From Candidatus Bipolaricaulota bacterium (lineage in GTDB: Bacteria > Bipolaricaulota > Bipolaricaulia > M55B111): a DNA stretch of 40,031 nucleotides. Made by a program: the position numbers and the translations under genes. Below, in pieces: positions 1 to 8,671 of this stretch (positions are counted from its first letter, which is position 1; every line of letters begins with the position of its first letter). The DNA is taken from the NCBI GenBank assembly GCA_021735245.1, contig JAIPHJ010000017.1:1-40031 (forward strand), given 5' to 3'. The notes under the pieces are model-generated. The model did not search any database and had not been told where the DNA came from. It was given only the letters and a program-made list of their open reading frames with translations.

Positions 1-94
1 CGTCGGTTACTTCTATATCGAAGATGGCCATCGTTTTTTCACCCGATTGGTGAAGGTTTTGAGGAAGTTGAATCCCTCATGAACCTATTGTACT

Positions 95-1030
95 CTATGT
101 TTGGTAGTTGTTACAGTAAATTGACGTCACGGATTGAGGAAACTTTTTACTATTCTCAAAAACGGTATTCTGAATTTTATTGAGAGAAGAAATATCTTGT
201 TCTTTTCTTTTCAAATAACCCCACTTTTCCAGTAAGTTATTTAGATGGATTTCTCCAGATATTTCACTAAAGCCATGGTCGGACAATACAAGAACGTTCC
301 ACTCACTTCCTATTGCTTCAAGCAATTCCCCAACTACTGTATCCATAAATCGGTAAATTCTGTTGACCGCTTTTTCCCCATTTATGGTCTCATTCCAGAG
401 GTAGTGCTGAACCCAATCAATACCCATGAACACGGCCCAAAACATATCTAAGTCGTAATCTTGCAATAGGTTTAGAGCAACTTCTAACTGTTTTTGAGTA
501 AGCTCTTCAACTTCTTCAATATATTTCCCGGGAGGGTTATCCTGAGCCCCAAATCTAGGATGTATCCGATAATCTTTTTGTTGAAGCCTTTTTTTGAGTT
601 CCGAGGGATAAGTAAAGTCTCCACTCTCAGGGGAACTTATTCCCGATATAAAAAAAGGTTCGTTCTCGGGGGGAGGATAAGAGAGAGGAAAGTTCATGAC
701 GCCAACCTTCCTTTTCTGCTGGCTGAACAAATCCCAAATGGCAGGAACTTCTAACTCCACTCCGTCGCTCACAATTGGAGTTATTTCGTAGCTACCACTG
801 TCCTGTTGAACGAAATCATAAATCCCGTGTTTCCCCGGATTTACCCCTGTTACGATTGAGTTCCAAGCAAGAGGAGTCATAGGAGGGGTTGTAGATGTTA
901 AATTCCCACTAACCCCTTTTTTCGCTAGGTCTTTCAAATTTGGGAGATCTCCTGATTTCAAAAGTGGTTTCATTATAGACCAGGTAGCTGCATCTAGTCC
1001 AAGTACTATTGTTTTGCTATTCTTTCCCAT
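95..1030 (-). CDS. alkaline phosphatase family / type I phosphodiesterase-nucleotide pyrophosphatase-like protein, short (311 aa), probably C-terminally truncated
   Basis: N-terminus VLGLDAATWSIMKPLL...TPPMTPLAWNSIVTGVNPGKHGIYDF and VLVLSDHGF match the pattern of the 552-aa paralog at 29268..30926; this copy stops about 240 aa earlier. Confidence 0.75.
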   Translation of the reverse strand: MGKNSKTIVLGLDAATWSIMKPLLKSGDLPNLKDLAKKGVSGNLTSTTPPMTPLAWNSIVTGVNPGKHGIYDFVQQDSGSYEITPIVSDGVELEVPAIWDLFSQQKRKVGVMNFPLSYPPPENEPFFISGISSPESGDFTYPSELKKRLQQKDYRIHPRFGAQDNPPGKYIEEVEELTQKQLEVALNLLQDYDLDMFWAVFMGIDWVQHYLWNETINGEKAVNRIYRFMDTVVGELLEAIGSEWNVLVLSDHGFSEISGEIHLNNLLEKWGYLKRKEQDISSLNKIQNTVFENSKKFPQSVTSIYCNNYQT

Positions 1031-1053
1031 TTGCTCCCTCTTTTTGTTTTGTA

Positions 1054-1902
1054 TTAACGTAGCAGATTTTTCATTCTCTTCGCACCCTGGAATAACTTGG
1101 GGCTTAACTTTAACGCTTTTATGAAAAAAGTTTTAGAAACATAAAGACAAAATCTGAACAAAACGATCAATTTTAACTTTAGGGGTACTAAATTAAGGTT
1201 CTTTTGGATCACTTTGCTTCGCCAAAAAATATGACTGTGAGTAGACGCAGAAGACAAACTTTCTCCGGCCGAACGATATGCGACTCCTTCTTCCCTTGTA
1301 AAGTAAAATTCGTGCTGTGCAGCCAGTCTTATTTTGAAATCCCAATCCTCATACAGTTGAAAATTGGGGTCAAAACCACCGGCCTCAATGTATTGCTCTT
1401 TTCTAAAAATTAGATCTCGGGGAACAGGTTTGCTCCTAGTTATCATTGAATAAAGAATATTCCCTTCTGGGGCATTGCATTGGTCAATTCTAGTAGATAT
1501 TTTATCCCCTTTTTTGTCAACTTTAACAATACTAGAATATGGAATTATACTTTCACTTTGTTTACTTTTTTTCTTAATTAACTCTAATTCCTTCTCTAAT
1601 TTCGTGCGAGAGAAATAGAAATCGTCACTATCGAGAGTAGAGATATATTCGTATTTTGCATCCAAAATGGCTTGATGTCTGTTTTTGGCCACTCCCAAAT
1701 TCTGCTCTCGATATATACCACGAATAAAATCGTATTCTTTTTCATAGGTTTTGATAATACTAACTGAACCATCAACAGATGCATCATCCGCAACAATTAC
1801 TTCATCGGGGATGTAAGTTTGGTTCAGCACGCTTTGCAAACAGTCCTCCAGATATTTTTCATTGTTGTAATTGGGAATTATTAATGATAAATTTAGATCC
1901 AT
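1054..1902 (-). CDS. glycosyltransferase family 2 protein
   Basis: NLSLIIPNYNNEKYLEDCLQSVLNQTYIPDEVIVADDASVDGS and STLDSDD typical of GT2. Confidence 0.9.
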   Translation of the reverse strand: MDLNLSLIIPNYNNEKYLEDCLQSVLNQTYIPDEVIVADDASVDGSVSIIKTYEKEYDFIRGIYREQNLGVAKNRHQAILDAKYEYISTLDSDDFYFSRTKLEKELELIKKKSKQSESIIPYSSIVKVDKKGDKISTRIDQCNAPEGNILYSMITRSKPVPRDLIFRKEQYIEAGGFDPNFQLYEDWDFKIRLAAQHEFYFTREEGVAYRSAGESLSSASTHSHIFWRSKVIQKNLNLVPLKLKLIVLFRFCLYVSKTFFIKALKLSPKLFQGAKRMKNLLR

Positions 1903-2044
1903 TTAATGACACAGCCTCTAATTGATATCATTTACGTAGCTATTTGCAACTACTATAAGACTGTAACAAATTTAATTTTTTGACTTAGCCATAACAAATC
2001 TATCGAACAACACTTTATCCTTTTTTATTCGTTTTAGGTATAAA

Positions 2045-3361
2045 TTACCGAAAGATCTGTAAAATAGCTTTAATCTTTGGCTTTAACTCTTTCGGAGAGG
2101 GCACGTGGCGCAGTGGAGGAAAGTACTTTCTGGTTAACCGAACTAACTCTCTCAATATTTTCAAGTCGTTTAGCGGATATTGTTTAATCGGCTCGACCTT
2201 GTTGCTTTTTCCTTCCACCACGTTTTTAAACAAGGATAGCCACTGTTTATTAATTTTCTCGTGAGAAAACTTCTCTTTCACGTACTCTATTCCGTTCTGG
2301 CCATATTCATAAGCTACATCATCATTTTTTAATAAGTACACGATATTATCAACTAAATCCTCGTCTCCTCGGCCGAGCAAACCAGTTTTCTTATGCTCGA
2401 CTGTATCCAGCCAAGCTTTGTAGGCACCAGTAACTACAGGGGTCCCAGCTGATTGAAATTCCACTGCTGATAGACCAAAAGTTTCTGTTTTACCAGTGGG
2501 GTTTACTACGCCAACCTGTGCTCTTTGCATTATTGGTATTTTCTCTCGCCCTAAGACCCCCTTGAATTCCACTGAATCTGCTACCTCCCCATTCTCATTT
2601 GACAAGTATGGCCTAATATATTCTTTTTCATATGTTTCTTCGGCAATTCCCCATCTACCAAGAGATTGGTTTCGGTTGTAAAGTTTACCACTCCCGATTA
2701 CAACCAATTTGGCCTCAGGTACTTCTGTATTAATTCTGGGCCACACTTTTGCTAATTGGTGAAATCCTTTTGCAGGCACCAAACTTCCTAAAAATACCAC
2801 AGTTTTCTGATGCTCTATGATACCCTGTGGCTGGTATGGCGTTGGATCAATTCCATTATATATCTTAGCTGCCTTATTTATAATCCTATGATCTCGAAGT
2901 CCATCCAATTGTTCTTGACCAACACAAACGAATCTCTTAACGTTTTCAGCTTTAAAAAGTTCATTTAAAGTCGCAACATTTGGTGTATTATGAGCCCAAG
3001 CAATAATTTTCAAATTGAACGAATTGATATTATCCAAAAATTCTCTTCCTTCCTCATCATTCGTGGGGCGCCAAACAAATATATCACATTCATCCTCTTC
3101 TGCCTTTTTTGCAGCCTTGGAGGGTGTTGAGGCTCTTTTAGTTCCTATATTATCCGGTAAATTACCAGTCTCATTTGTATACCAGGTAAATTTTACTTTC
3201 TCGTGGACATTTTTTTTAAAGTAATACGGCATACACACAAACATAAACTGTGTACCGCCTACCCCAGGATTACCCTTCTCGGGTTCTGTTAAGTCAACAT
3301 CGGCTATATCACGATTTTCCAGGTAGAGTCCAACTTTCATTCTCATAAAATGCCTACACAA
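2045..3361 (-). CDS. glycosyltransferase family 4-type protein (GT-B)
   Basis: VVFLGSLVPAKGFHQLAKVWPRI and ETFGLSAVEFQSAGTPVVTG motifs. Confidence 0.85.
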   Translation of the reverse strand: MCRHFMRMKVGLYLENRDIADVDLTEPEKGNPGVGGTQFMFVCMPYYFKKNVHEKVKFTWYTNETGNLPDNIGTKRASTPSKAAKKAEEDECDIFVWRPTNDEEGREFLDNINSFNLKIIAWAHNTPNVATLNELFKAENVKRFVCVGQEQLDGLRDHRIINKAAKIYNGIDPTPYQPQGIIEHQKTVVFLGSLVPAKGFHQLAKVWPRINTEVPEAKLVVIGSGKLYNRNQSLGRWGIAEETYEKEYIRPYLSNENGEVADSVEFKGVLGREKIPIMQRAQVGVVNPTGKTETFGLSAVEFQSAGTPVVTGAYKAWLDTVEHKKTGLLGRGDEDLVDNIVYLLKNDDVAYEYGQNGIEYVKEKFSHEKINKQWLSLFKNVVEGKSNKVEPIKQYPLNDLKILRELVRLTRKYFPPLRHVPSPKELKPKIKAILQIFR

Positions 3362-3656
3362 TCTCCTTATACTTTCTTTTTATACTTTGCCTCTAATATA
3401 AGCACTTGCTTTTATAGCTAGTTGGCGCTTCCCCCGAAAAGTCGTACCAGTAGAAGTTGTTTTTTTTGTGGATCTCAGGAATTCTACCTACTCCTACTTC
3501 TAATGATTTTTTGGCCTGCACTTGATTAGAATCCATTTCCGAGCTTCGCTTCAATAAAATCAATTTCCATCAGGTTTTGCAAGCTAGTGTGTCTTCTATC
3601 AGTGTTCCAGTAATCTACAAGATCGAATATATTTTTGTTTTGGAACTCATAGTAAT

Positions 3657-5021
3657 TTATTTAAGAAGATTCCTAACTTCCCTATATACTCTTTTAAAAT
3701 TATATGCTCTCATGTACATAGTAAATAAGCCTCTTGATTCGGAAAAAAGAAGAATACCAAAATAATCCTGAATTGCCACGGATACTAATGTGCTCAGAGC
3801 ACTTCCAACTATACCAATTATTGGAATTAATAAAAAGTTCAAAACGAGATTCATGGAGGAACCTATTATTGTTCGAAAAAGATTAATTTTTGTAAGATTT
3901 TCTGCAACTAAATATTTAGAACTTACAACCCCAGAGAAGTTAAATAAAATTTCTCCCGCCAGAATTGAAAGTATCAGAGAGGATTTTGCGTATTCTGCCC
4001 CGTATAGCAGTCTAATTATAAACGGGGAAAGAAACACTACACCAACAGTAAAACTAATGGCCAACCAAGTTAAGAGATCTAGTAATTTCTGTAATCTTGC
4101 ATGGTATGACTCTTTATTGTTTTCTCTTGTTCGAATCAAAGCGGGAAAGACCGAATTAGATATCACTACTGCAACAAAAGACCATTTTTTTAATCTCGCC
4201 GCAGCTGCATAAATTCCTAAGGCCTCGTCTCCAATCATATTGCCTATCATTACCTGATCTATTCTGTCATGGATCGTAATAGCAGCACCCGACAGTAATA
4301 ACGGCCAGCTATCTTTCAGTAAAGACTTTGCCCATCTTAGACTAAAACTCCAATCTAAAAGCGATACACTTGAATAATTTTGAAAATAAAGTATTAGTCC
4401 TAAGGCAATGAAGAAAAAATTGATAGATATCAACCAAACAAACGCAACCAAAGGAGCTTTCAAAAGGATTAAAACTACACGAAATCCATTAATGATAAAT
4501 CTGCTGCTTAATCGGGCGAATACCGCATATTTCGATTCAACTTGAGACCTAAACCAATATACTATCACGTCGAAGGATTTAAATAAGTAACCGAAGGCAA
4601 CCAGTACAACAAAGAATTTTGATCCCGTTTCCGAGGGATTGATAATAACCACTGCCCCAATTGCAGTTATGTTCATTATAACTGAGCCAATTAATTTTAG
4701 TAAAAAGGTGGTCCCCAGAATTTGTTCTTTCTCTTTGTCGTATTTTACTAGATCCCTTACAACTACCTGATTGAGCCCAAGGGTAGAAAGAAAAGTAAAT
4801 AATGCTACAAAAGATCTAGCATAATTTAGCCTACCATAGTTGGCAGGCCCAAGATAACGGGCCACCCAAGCCCCAATGAAAATACCAAGCGCCATGTTTG
4901 TTAATTTCTCAAAGGTTAACCAGTTTACATTGGAGAAGATGCGTTGCAATGAATCGCTATTAACTACTCGCTCGTAGATGGAAGCTGGAACAAGATTTTT
5001 AAATATATTTTTTAGCATCAT
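3657..5021 (-). CDS. Wzx-like flippase / polysaccharide biosynthesis membrane protein
   Basis: Multi-TM ORF with N-terminal ALGIFIGAWVARYLGPANYGRLNYARSFVALF typical of oligosaccharide flippases; placed among glycosyltransferases. Confidence 0.88.
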   Translation of the reverse strand: MMLKNIFKNLVPASIYERVVNSDSLQRIFSNVNWLTFEKLTNMALGIFIGAWVARYLGPANYGRLNYARSFVALFTFLSTLGLNQVVVRDLVKYDKEKEQILGTTFLLKLIGSVIMNITAIGAVVIINPSETGSKFFVVLVAFGYLFKSFDVIVYWFRSQVESKYAVFARLSSRFIINGFRVVLILLKAPLVAFVWLISINFFFIALGLILYFQNYSSVSLLDWSFSLRWAKSLLKDSWPLLLSGAAITIHDRIDQVMIGNMIGDEALGIYAAAARLKKWSFVAVVISNSVFPALIRTRENNKESYHARLQKLLDLLTWLAISFTVGVVFLSPFIIRLLYGAEYAKSSLILSILAGEILFNFSGVVSSKYLVAENLTKINLFRTIIGSSMNLVLNFLLIPIIGIVGSALSTLVSVAIQDYFGILLFSESRGLFTMYMRAYNFKRVYREVRNLLK

Positions 5022-5221
5022 TAAGTTAAGTGGGTTTCTAATTAATTATTTAAAGGTAATTGGAAGCTCGGAGTCCGTAGTCTGTAATCTGCAAGTAAGT
5101 TTTGTCCGCAACTACTATTTCTAGCCATTACATTCAAAATTCAGGAATCTATCCTTTATTCTGTCGATTATTGATTAGATGCAACATAAGAACTTTTTAT
5201 GTCCTTGACAATTAAAATAAA

Positions 5222-5297
5222 GGAAATCGCTTTGTGCTCCCTATCCCCACTGCAAGTAGTGGGGTCTTACATTGGCACAATAAAACAGGCGATTTCC
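5222..5297. repeat. nested stem-loop element, copy 1
   Basis: ggaaatcgc/gcgatttcc outer arms (5222-5230, 5289-5297), ttgtgc/gcacaa middle (5232-5237, 5275-5280), ccccact/agtgggg inner (5245-5251, 5258-5264). Confidence 0.65.
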
Positions 5298-5578
5298 AAA
5301 AAACCACCTGGTCATAGGGCCACCTGTGAACATTGGTGGAGACCAATCCGATTCATCCCCACAGCAAGCTGTAGGATATTCTCGGTAGTTCTTATAAAAT
5401 CGGGGTCCATAATTTAAAACCTCAGTTGACCACGAAATATCGGCATAGGTAATCGTTACATAACTGGTCTATAAAATCTAGATTTTGTTATTTTGGTTCG
5501 GTGTTTTATGGCCTATGGAACCTCCTCAATCTCAAACCGATGCAAGGCATTTGATATTGGCTACTAGTTGCTCGTTTT

Positions 5579-6700
5579 CTAATGATCCTTTTTCTTATTC
5601 ACGAACCAACCTACAAACCAATCGACCCCTTCTTCAATTGAAACTTCCGGTTGGTAATCCAATAACTCATTAGCTTTTGAAACGTCAGCGTAGGTTATGT
5701 GGACATCACCTAGTTGTTCCGGCTGCTGGTCAATTTTTGGTTCTATTCCCATTTTCTCCCCAATTAAGTGTATTAAATCTTTCAGCTGAATTGTTTCGGA
5801 ATTTCCGAGGTTGAATATTTCAAAGTTATAATCTTCTTCCAATGCGGCCATTATGCCGTCTACTATGTCGTCGACGTAGGTGTAGTCCCTTTCGGAAGTG
5901 CCATCACCGTACATTGGTAACGGCTCACCCTGGCTCATCAGGCGGGCAAATTTGTGAATTGCCATTTCTGGACGCTGGCGGGGGCCATAGACTGTGAAAA
6001 ACCGGAGGGCGGCTATTGGGATATCGTAGAGGTGATTGTAGGTCTTGCAGAACTGTTCGGCGGATTTTTTGGCGGCGGCGTATGGGGATATCTGGAGATC
6101 GGTGACGTGGTCTTCGGAAAAAGGGACCTGGTCGTTTATTCCATAAACTGAGGAAGAAGAGCCGAAGATAAACTTATCGACTTCGTGTTCTTTTGCCATC
6201 TCCAGCAGGTTGAGGGTGCCCTTTACGTCGGTGTCGACGTACTTTGTTGGGGAGACCAACGAAGGTCTTACTCCAGCCAGGGCTGCCAGGTGGGCCACTA
6301 CTTTGGGATCTGGGATTTGGGATCTGGGATCTTGGGGCTGGGATTTAAGATTTAGGATTTGGGATTTTGGGAAATCTATGGGGAGTTCTTCGTAATCTAA
6401 AGACAAACTGCGTACCTTCTCGAAATCACCGGTGAAGATGGCGTCCAGGAGATCCTTGTTTAGTATGTCGCCGGGGATTAATGTGAAATTGGAATTGTCT
6501 AATAGACCAAAAATATTTCTCTTCTTTATCTGTGGGTCGTAAAAATCATTGAAGTTATCGAGACAGATTACTTGGTGGCCCTCTTCTACTAATCTCTCGC
6601 ATAAATGTGAACCAATAAAACCTGCCCCTCCAGTGACGAGGGCACTGGGTACCTGATGCTGGGAACCTGGTACCTGGTACTGGGTACTGGTGTCAGACAT
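5579..6700 (-). CDS. NAD-dependent epimerase/dehydratase (UDP-glucuronate 4-epimerase-like)
   Basis: SALVTGGAGFIGSHLCERL Rossmann motif, SSSVYG, YAAAKKSAE; ATG at 6700 preceded by AAGGTGAGG. Contains two repeat-derived insertions. Confidence 0.9.
   Translation of the reverse strand: MSDTSTQYQVPGSQHQVPSALVTGGAGFIGSHLCERLVEEGHQVICLDNFNDFYDPQIKKRNIFGLLDNSNFTLIPGDILNKDLLDAIFTGDFEKVRSLSLDYEELPIDFPKSQILNLKSQPQDPRSQIPDPKVVAHLAALAGVRPSLVSPTKYVDTDVKGTLNLLEMAKEHEVDKFIFGSSSSVYGINDQVPFSEDHVTDLQISPYAAAKKSAEQFCKTYNHLYDIPIAALRFFTVYGPRQRPEMAIHKFARLMSQGEPLPMYGDGTSERDYTYVDDIVDGIMAALEEDYNFEIFNLGNSETIQLKDLIHLIGEKMGIEPKIDQQPEQLGDVHITYADVSKANELLDYQPEVSIEEGVDWFVGWFVNKKKDH
6302..6371 (+). repeat. degenerate ~7-bp word repeat (GGGATCTGGGATTTG), in frame inside the epimerase
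   Basis: tttgggatctgggatttgggatctgggatcttggggctgggatttaagatttaggatttgggattttggg. Confidence 0.9.
6644..6692 (+). repeat. degenerate GGTACCTGGTACTGG word repeat at the epimerase 5' end
   Basis: actgggtacctgatgctgggaacctggtacctggtactgggtactggtg. Confidence 0.88.
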
Positions 6701-6748
6701 CAATCCTCACCTTGTTTTTCCTTGATGGAGTTGATTAAACCATTACAT

Positions 6749-6781
6749 CTGGGATTTTGGATTTGCGATTTAGGATTTAGG
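6749..6781 (+). repeat. GGGATTTTGGATTT word repeat
   Basis: tgggattttggatttgcgatttaggatttaggg. Confidence 0.85.
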
Positions 6782-6819
6782 GAACAAAACTCTTAACCTA
6801 CTTACTACATCTAGCCTGA

Positions 6820-7065
6820 TTAGTGAGTGGTGACCGTGTTGTCGTACGTAATGACTTCAAATTCAGTTCCCTTTTCTCTAGCCTGGGCCACTGTTTCTTC
6901 TAACTTTGAAGCGATGTCCGGGTCAATCCAGTCTTCTCCGCATTGCGAACAAATTTTTGCAGGTACTTTCCTAACGACTACTAATCCGAATTCTAAATCC
7001 ACAGTGTAGGTTGTAGTACCTTTTTTTAAATTTCCTCCACAAATGGGGCATTTTCTTTTACTCAT
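6820..7065 (-). CDS. YgiT/MqsA-type zinc-finger antitoxin-like protein
   Basis: CPICGG...KICSQCGEDWIDPDIASKLEE, two CxxC motifs; directly downstream of a DUF4258-like gene. Confidence 0.85.
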   Translation of the reverse strand: MSKRKCPICGGNLKKGTTTYTVDLEFGLVVVRKVPAKICSQCGEDWIDPDIASKLEETVAQAREKGTEFEVITYDNTVTTH

Positions 7066-7077
7066 TCTCTCCTCCCT

Positions 7078-7395
7078 CTAGTTTCTTCTGGTCTTGAAGT
7101 CTGATTCGAACTCTTCCGAAGAAGGTTCATAAACAGTAATTATATATGCAAAATTTTCTTTCGAATCCAATGCAACCACAACGTGGATCGGACGCCCATC
7201 AACTTTCTTAAAGGTTAAACAACTTGGATAAGGTGTATCGTCAGGATAATTTTCGACAACTTCTCCTTCTTTTATGACTTCTATAGCCTCTTCCTGATTG
7301 ATACCTCTTTCCGCCAGACGAGTTAAAGCGTGTTTTCTCCAAAGGTATTGTTCCTTATCAATCGCCTTTTTTAAAGCTGATAAATCCATATCCAA
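7078..7395 (-). CDS. DUF4258 domain-containing putative toxin
   Basis: HALTRLAERGINQEEAIEVIKEGEVVENYPDDTPYPSCLTF...VVVALDSKENFAYIITVYEP. Confidence 0.85.
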   Translation of the reverse strand: MDMDLSALKKAIDKEQYLWRKHALTRLAERGINQEEAIEVIKEGEVVENYPDDTPYPSCLTFKKVDGRPIHVVVALDSKENFAYIITVYEPSSEEFESDFKTRRN

Positions 7396-7583
7396 TACAC
7401 CTAATAACTGTGATTTAGTTCCTTCTTATGTATTTAGGAGCCCCGGTGCCTCGTATTTTTAATCAGGATTCAGGATTATTTGGTTTTATGTGTTTATCTT
7501 AGTTTTATTGTTGTTGGGAATCCTATTTAGTCATTGACCTTCCCCTCTAAGGAATTAATCCGTTGAGCATTTTTCCGACAATT

Positions 7584-7643
7584 CTAGGATACGGGATCTG
7601 GGATCTGATATTAGGATTTAGGATTTGGGGTTTAGGATCTAGG
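7584..7643 (+). repeat. GGGATCTGGGATCTG word repeat
   Basis: taggatacgggatctgggatctgatattaggatttaggatttggggtttaggatctagg. Confidence 0.85.
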
Positions 7644-7682
7644 AAACGATAATAAAAACGGTTTACTTCCTAATTGACCTCC

Positions 7683-7914
7683 TCATTTATTCTTTAGCGA
7701 ATTTATAAGGCCATTTAACATTTTACCGACGGAGTCGCAATTATCAATCAAAGATTCGTATACTCTCTGCTCAATATAGTCTAGGTCTGTAGCCAGACGT
7801 AAATGATACTTGGTTTCAGCAAGACTTCCTCTTGCTTGATATAAAAACTGGATATATTCTTTGGTTGTTTGGCGGGCCTGGCCTTCAACAATATTGGCTG
7901 GGACGGAGGATTTA
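7683..7914 (-). pseudogene. C-terminal part of a four-helix-bundle (23S rRNA IVS/S23-type) protein
   Basis: Minus-strand translation SSVPANIVEGQARQTTKEYIQFLYQARGSLAETKYHLRLATDLDYIEQRVYESLIDNCDSVGKMLNGLINSLKNK*; aligns to the C-terminal part of the intact neighbour. Confidence 0.85.
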
Positions 7915-7916
7915 CT

Positions 7917-7949
7917 AGCTATCAGCCATTAGCTATTTGCTCTTAGCTC
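7917..7949. repeat. AGCTATCAGCCATTAGCT word repeat
   Basis: agctatcagccattagctatttgctcttagctc. Confidence 0.75.
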
Positions 7950-7960
7950 AAGCCAAACTT

Positions 7961-8323
7961 CTATTCTATGTCCTCATTAATTTTTGAGATAAGACCGTTA
8001 AGCATTTTTCCCACCTCATTACATTGTTCACGGAGCTCAAGATATCTCTCTTCCTTCAAATAATCTAAATCACTTGCTAATAAGAGGTGGTACTTAGTTT
8101 CCTCGACAGAACCTCTAGATATTTTAAGGAAACGCAGAAATTCTTTTTCTGATCCTCTTCCCCTTCCTTCGGCAATATTTGCGGGTATTGAAGCAACTGA
8201 ACGTCGTAATTGATCCCCTAATCGGTATTTTTCGTTCTTCGGAAAGTCCTTTGTTAATTGGTAAATAGAAAGAGTCAAGTCGTGGGCTTTTTGCCAAACG
8301 TCGAGCTTTGTGAAGCTTTCCAA
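7961..8323 (-). CDS. four-helix bundle protein (23S rRNA-intervening-sequence/S23 family)
   Basis: LDVWQKAHDLTLSIYQLTKDFPKNEKYRLGDQLRRSVASIPANIAEGRGRGSEKEFLRFLKISRGSVEETKYHL. Confidence 0.95.
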   Translation of the reverse strand: MESFTKLDVWQKAHDLTLSIYQLTKDFPKNEKYRLGDQLRRSVASIPANIAEGRGRGSEKEFLRFLKISRGSVEETKYHLLLASDLDYLKEERYLELREQCNEVGKMLNGLISKINEDIE

Positions 8324-8340
8324 GTGTGCCTCCTTCCGGT

Positions 8341-8496
8341 CTAGGTCTTTGGTTTTGGGGGGGTTGGTCTTAGGTTTCTATCTCTGTAATGTTTCAGACG
8401 ATATTGCTCCTCTGAGGGAAATTTCTCGGTCATCTCGTAAATTTTTAGGGTAAGTTTGTGTGCTTTGTTCCAGACGTCGAGGTCTTCGTAATCCAT
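8341..8496 (-). pseudogene. N-terminal fragment of a second four-helix-bundle protein
   Basis: ATG at 8496; MDYEDLDVWNKAHKLTLKIYEMTEKFPSEEQYRL then a non-homologous tail KHYRDRNLRPTPPKPKT* that runs into a word repeat. Confidence 0.85.
8342..8377 (+). repeat. GGTCTTTGGTTTTGGGG word repeat
   Basis: taggtctttggttttgggggggttggtcttaggttt. Confidence 0.65.
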
Positions 8497-8532
8497 TTTC
8501 TTATCTACCTCTAATCTATTAGATTCAATATT

Positions 8533-8562
8533 ACCAGTACCTGGTACCTAATACCAAGTAAC
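8533..8562. repeat. CCAGTACCTGGTACC word repeat
   Basis: accagtacctggtacctaataccaagtaac. Confidence 0.75.
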
Positions 8563-8644
8563 TGTAAGATAGGTTTTGGACGCTTTTGGGCATGTTTTAT
8601 CTAGTTAATAGTAGGTTGCTTGTGGTGAGTGGTTTGTTCTTCCG

Positions 8645-8671
8645 CGTTCCGAGTTGATTAGTTCCGAGTTA
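8645..8671 (+). repeat. TAGTTCCGAGTT word repeat supplying the DUF3368 gene stop codon
   Basis: cgttccgagttgattagttccgagttaa. Confidence 0.75.

Noticed and set aside
6302-6371. CRISPR-like array
   Set aside because: Units are about 7 bp and variable, with no constant repeat/spacer structure and no cas genes.
7584-8565. Diversity-generating retroelement, because Avd is a four-helix-bundle protein
   Set aside because: No reverse transcriptase and no template/variable repeat pair could be seen in the window; only the fold family is shared.
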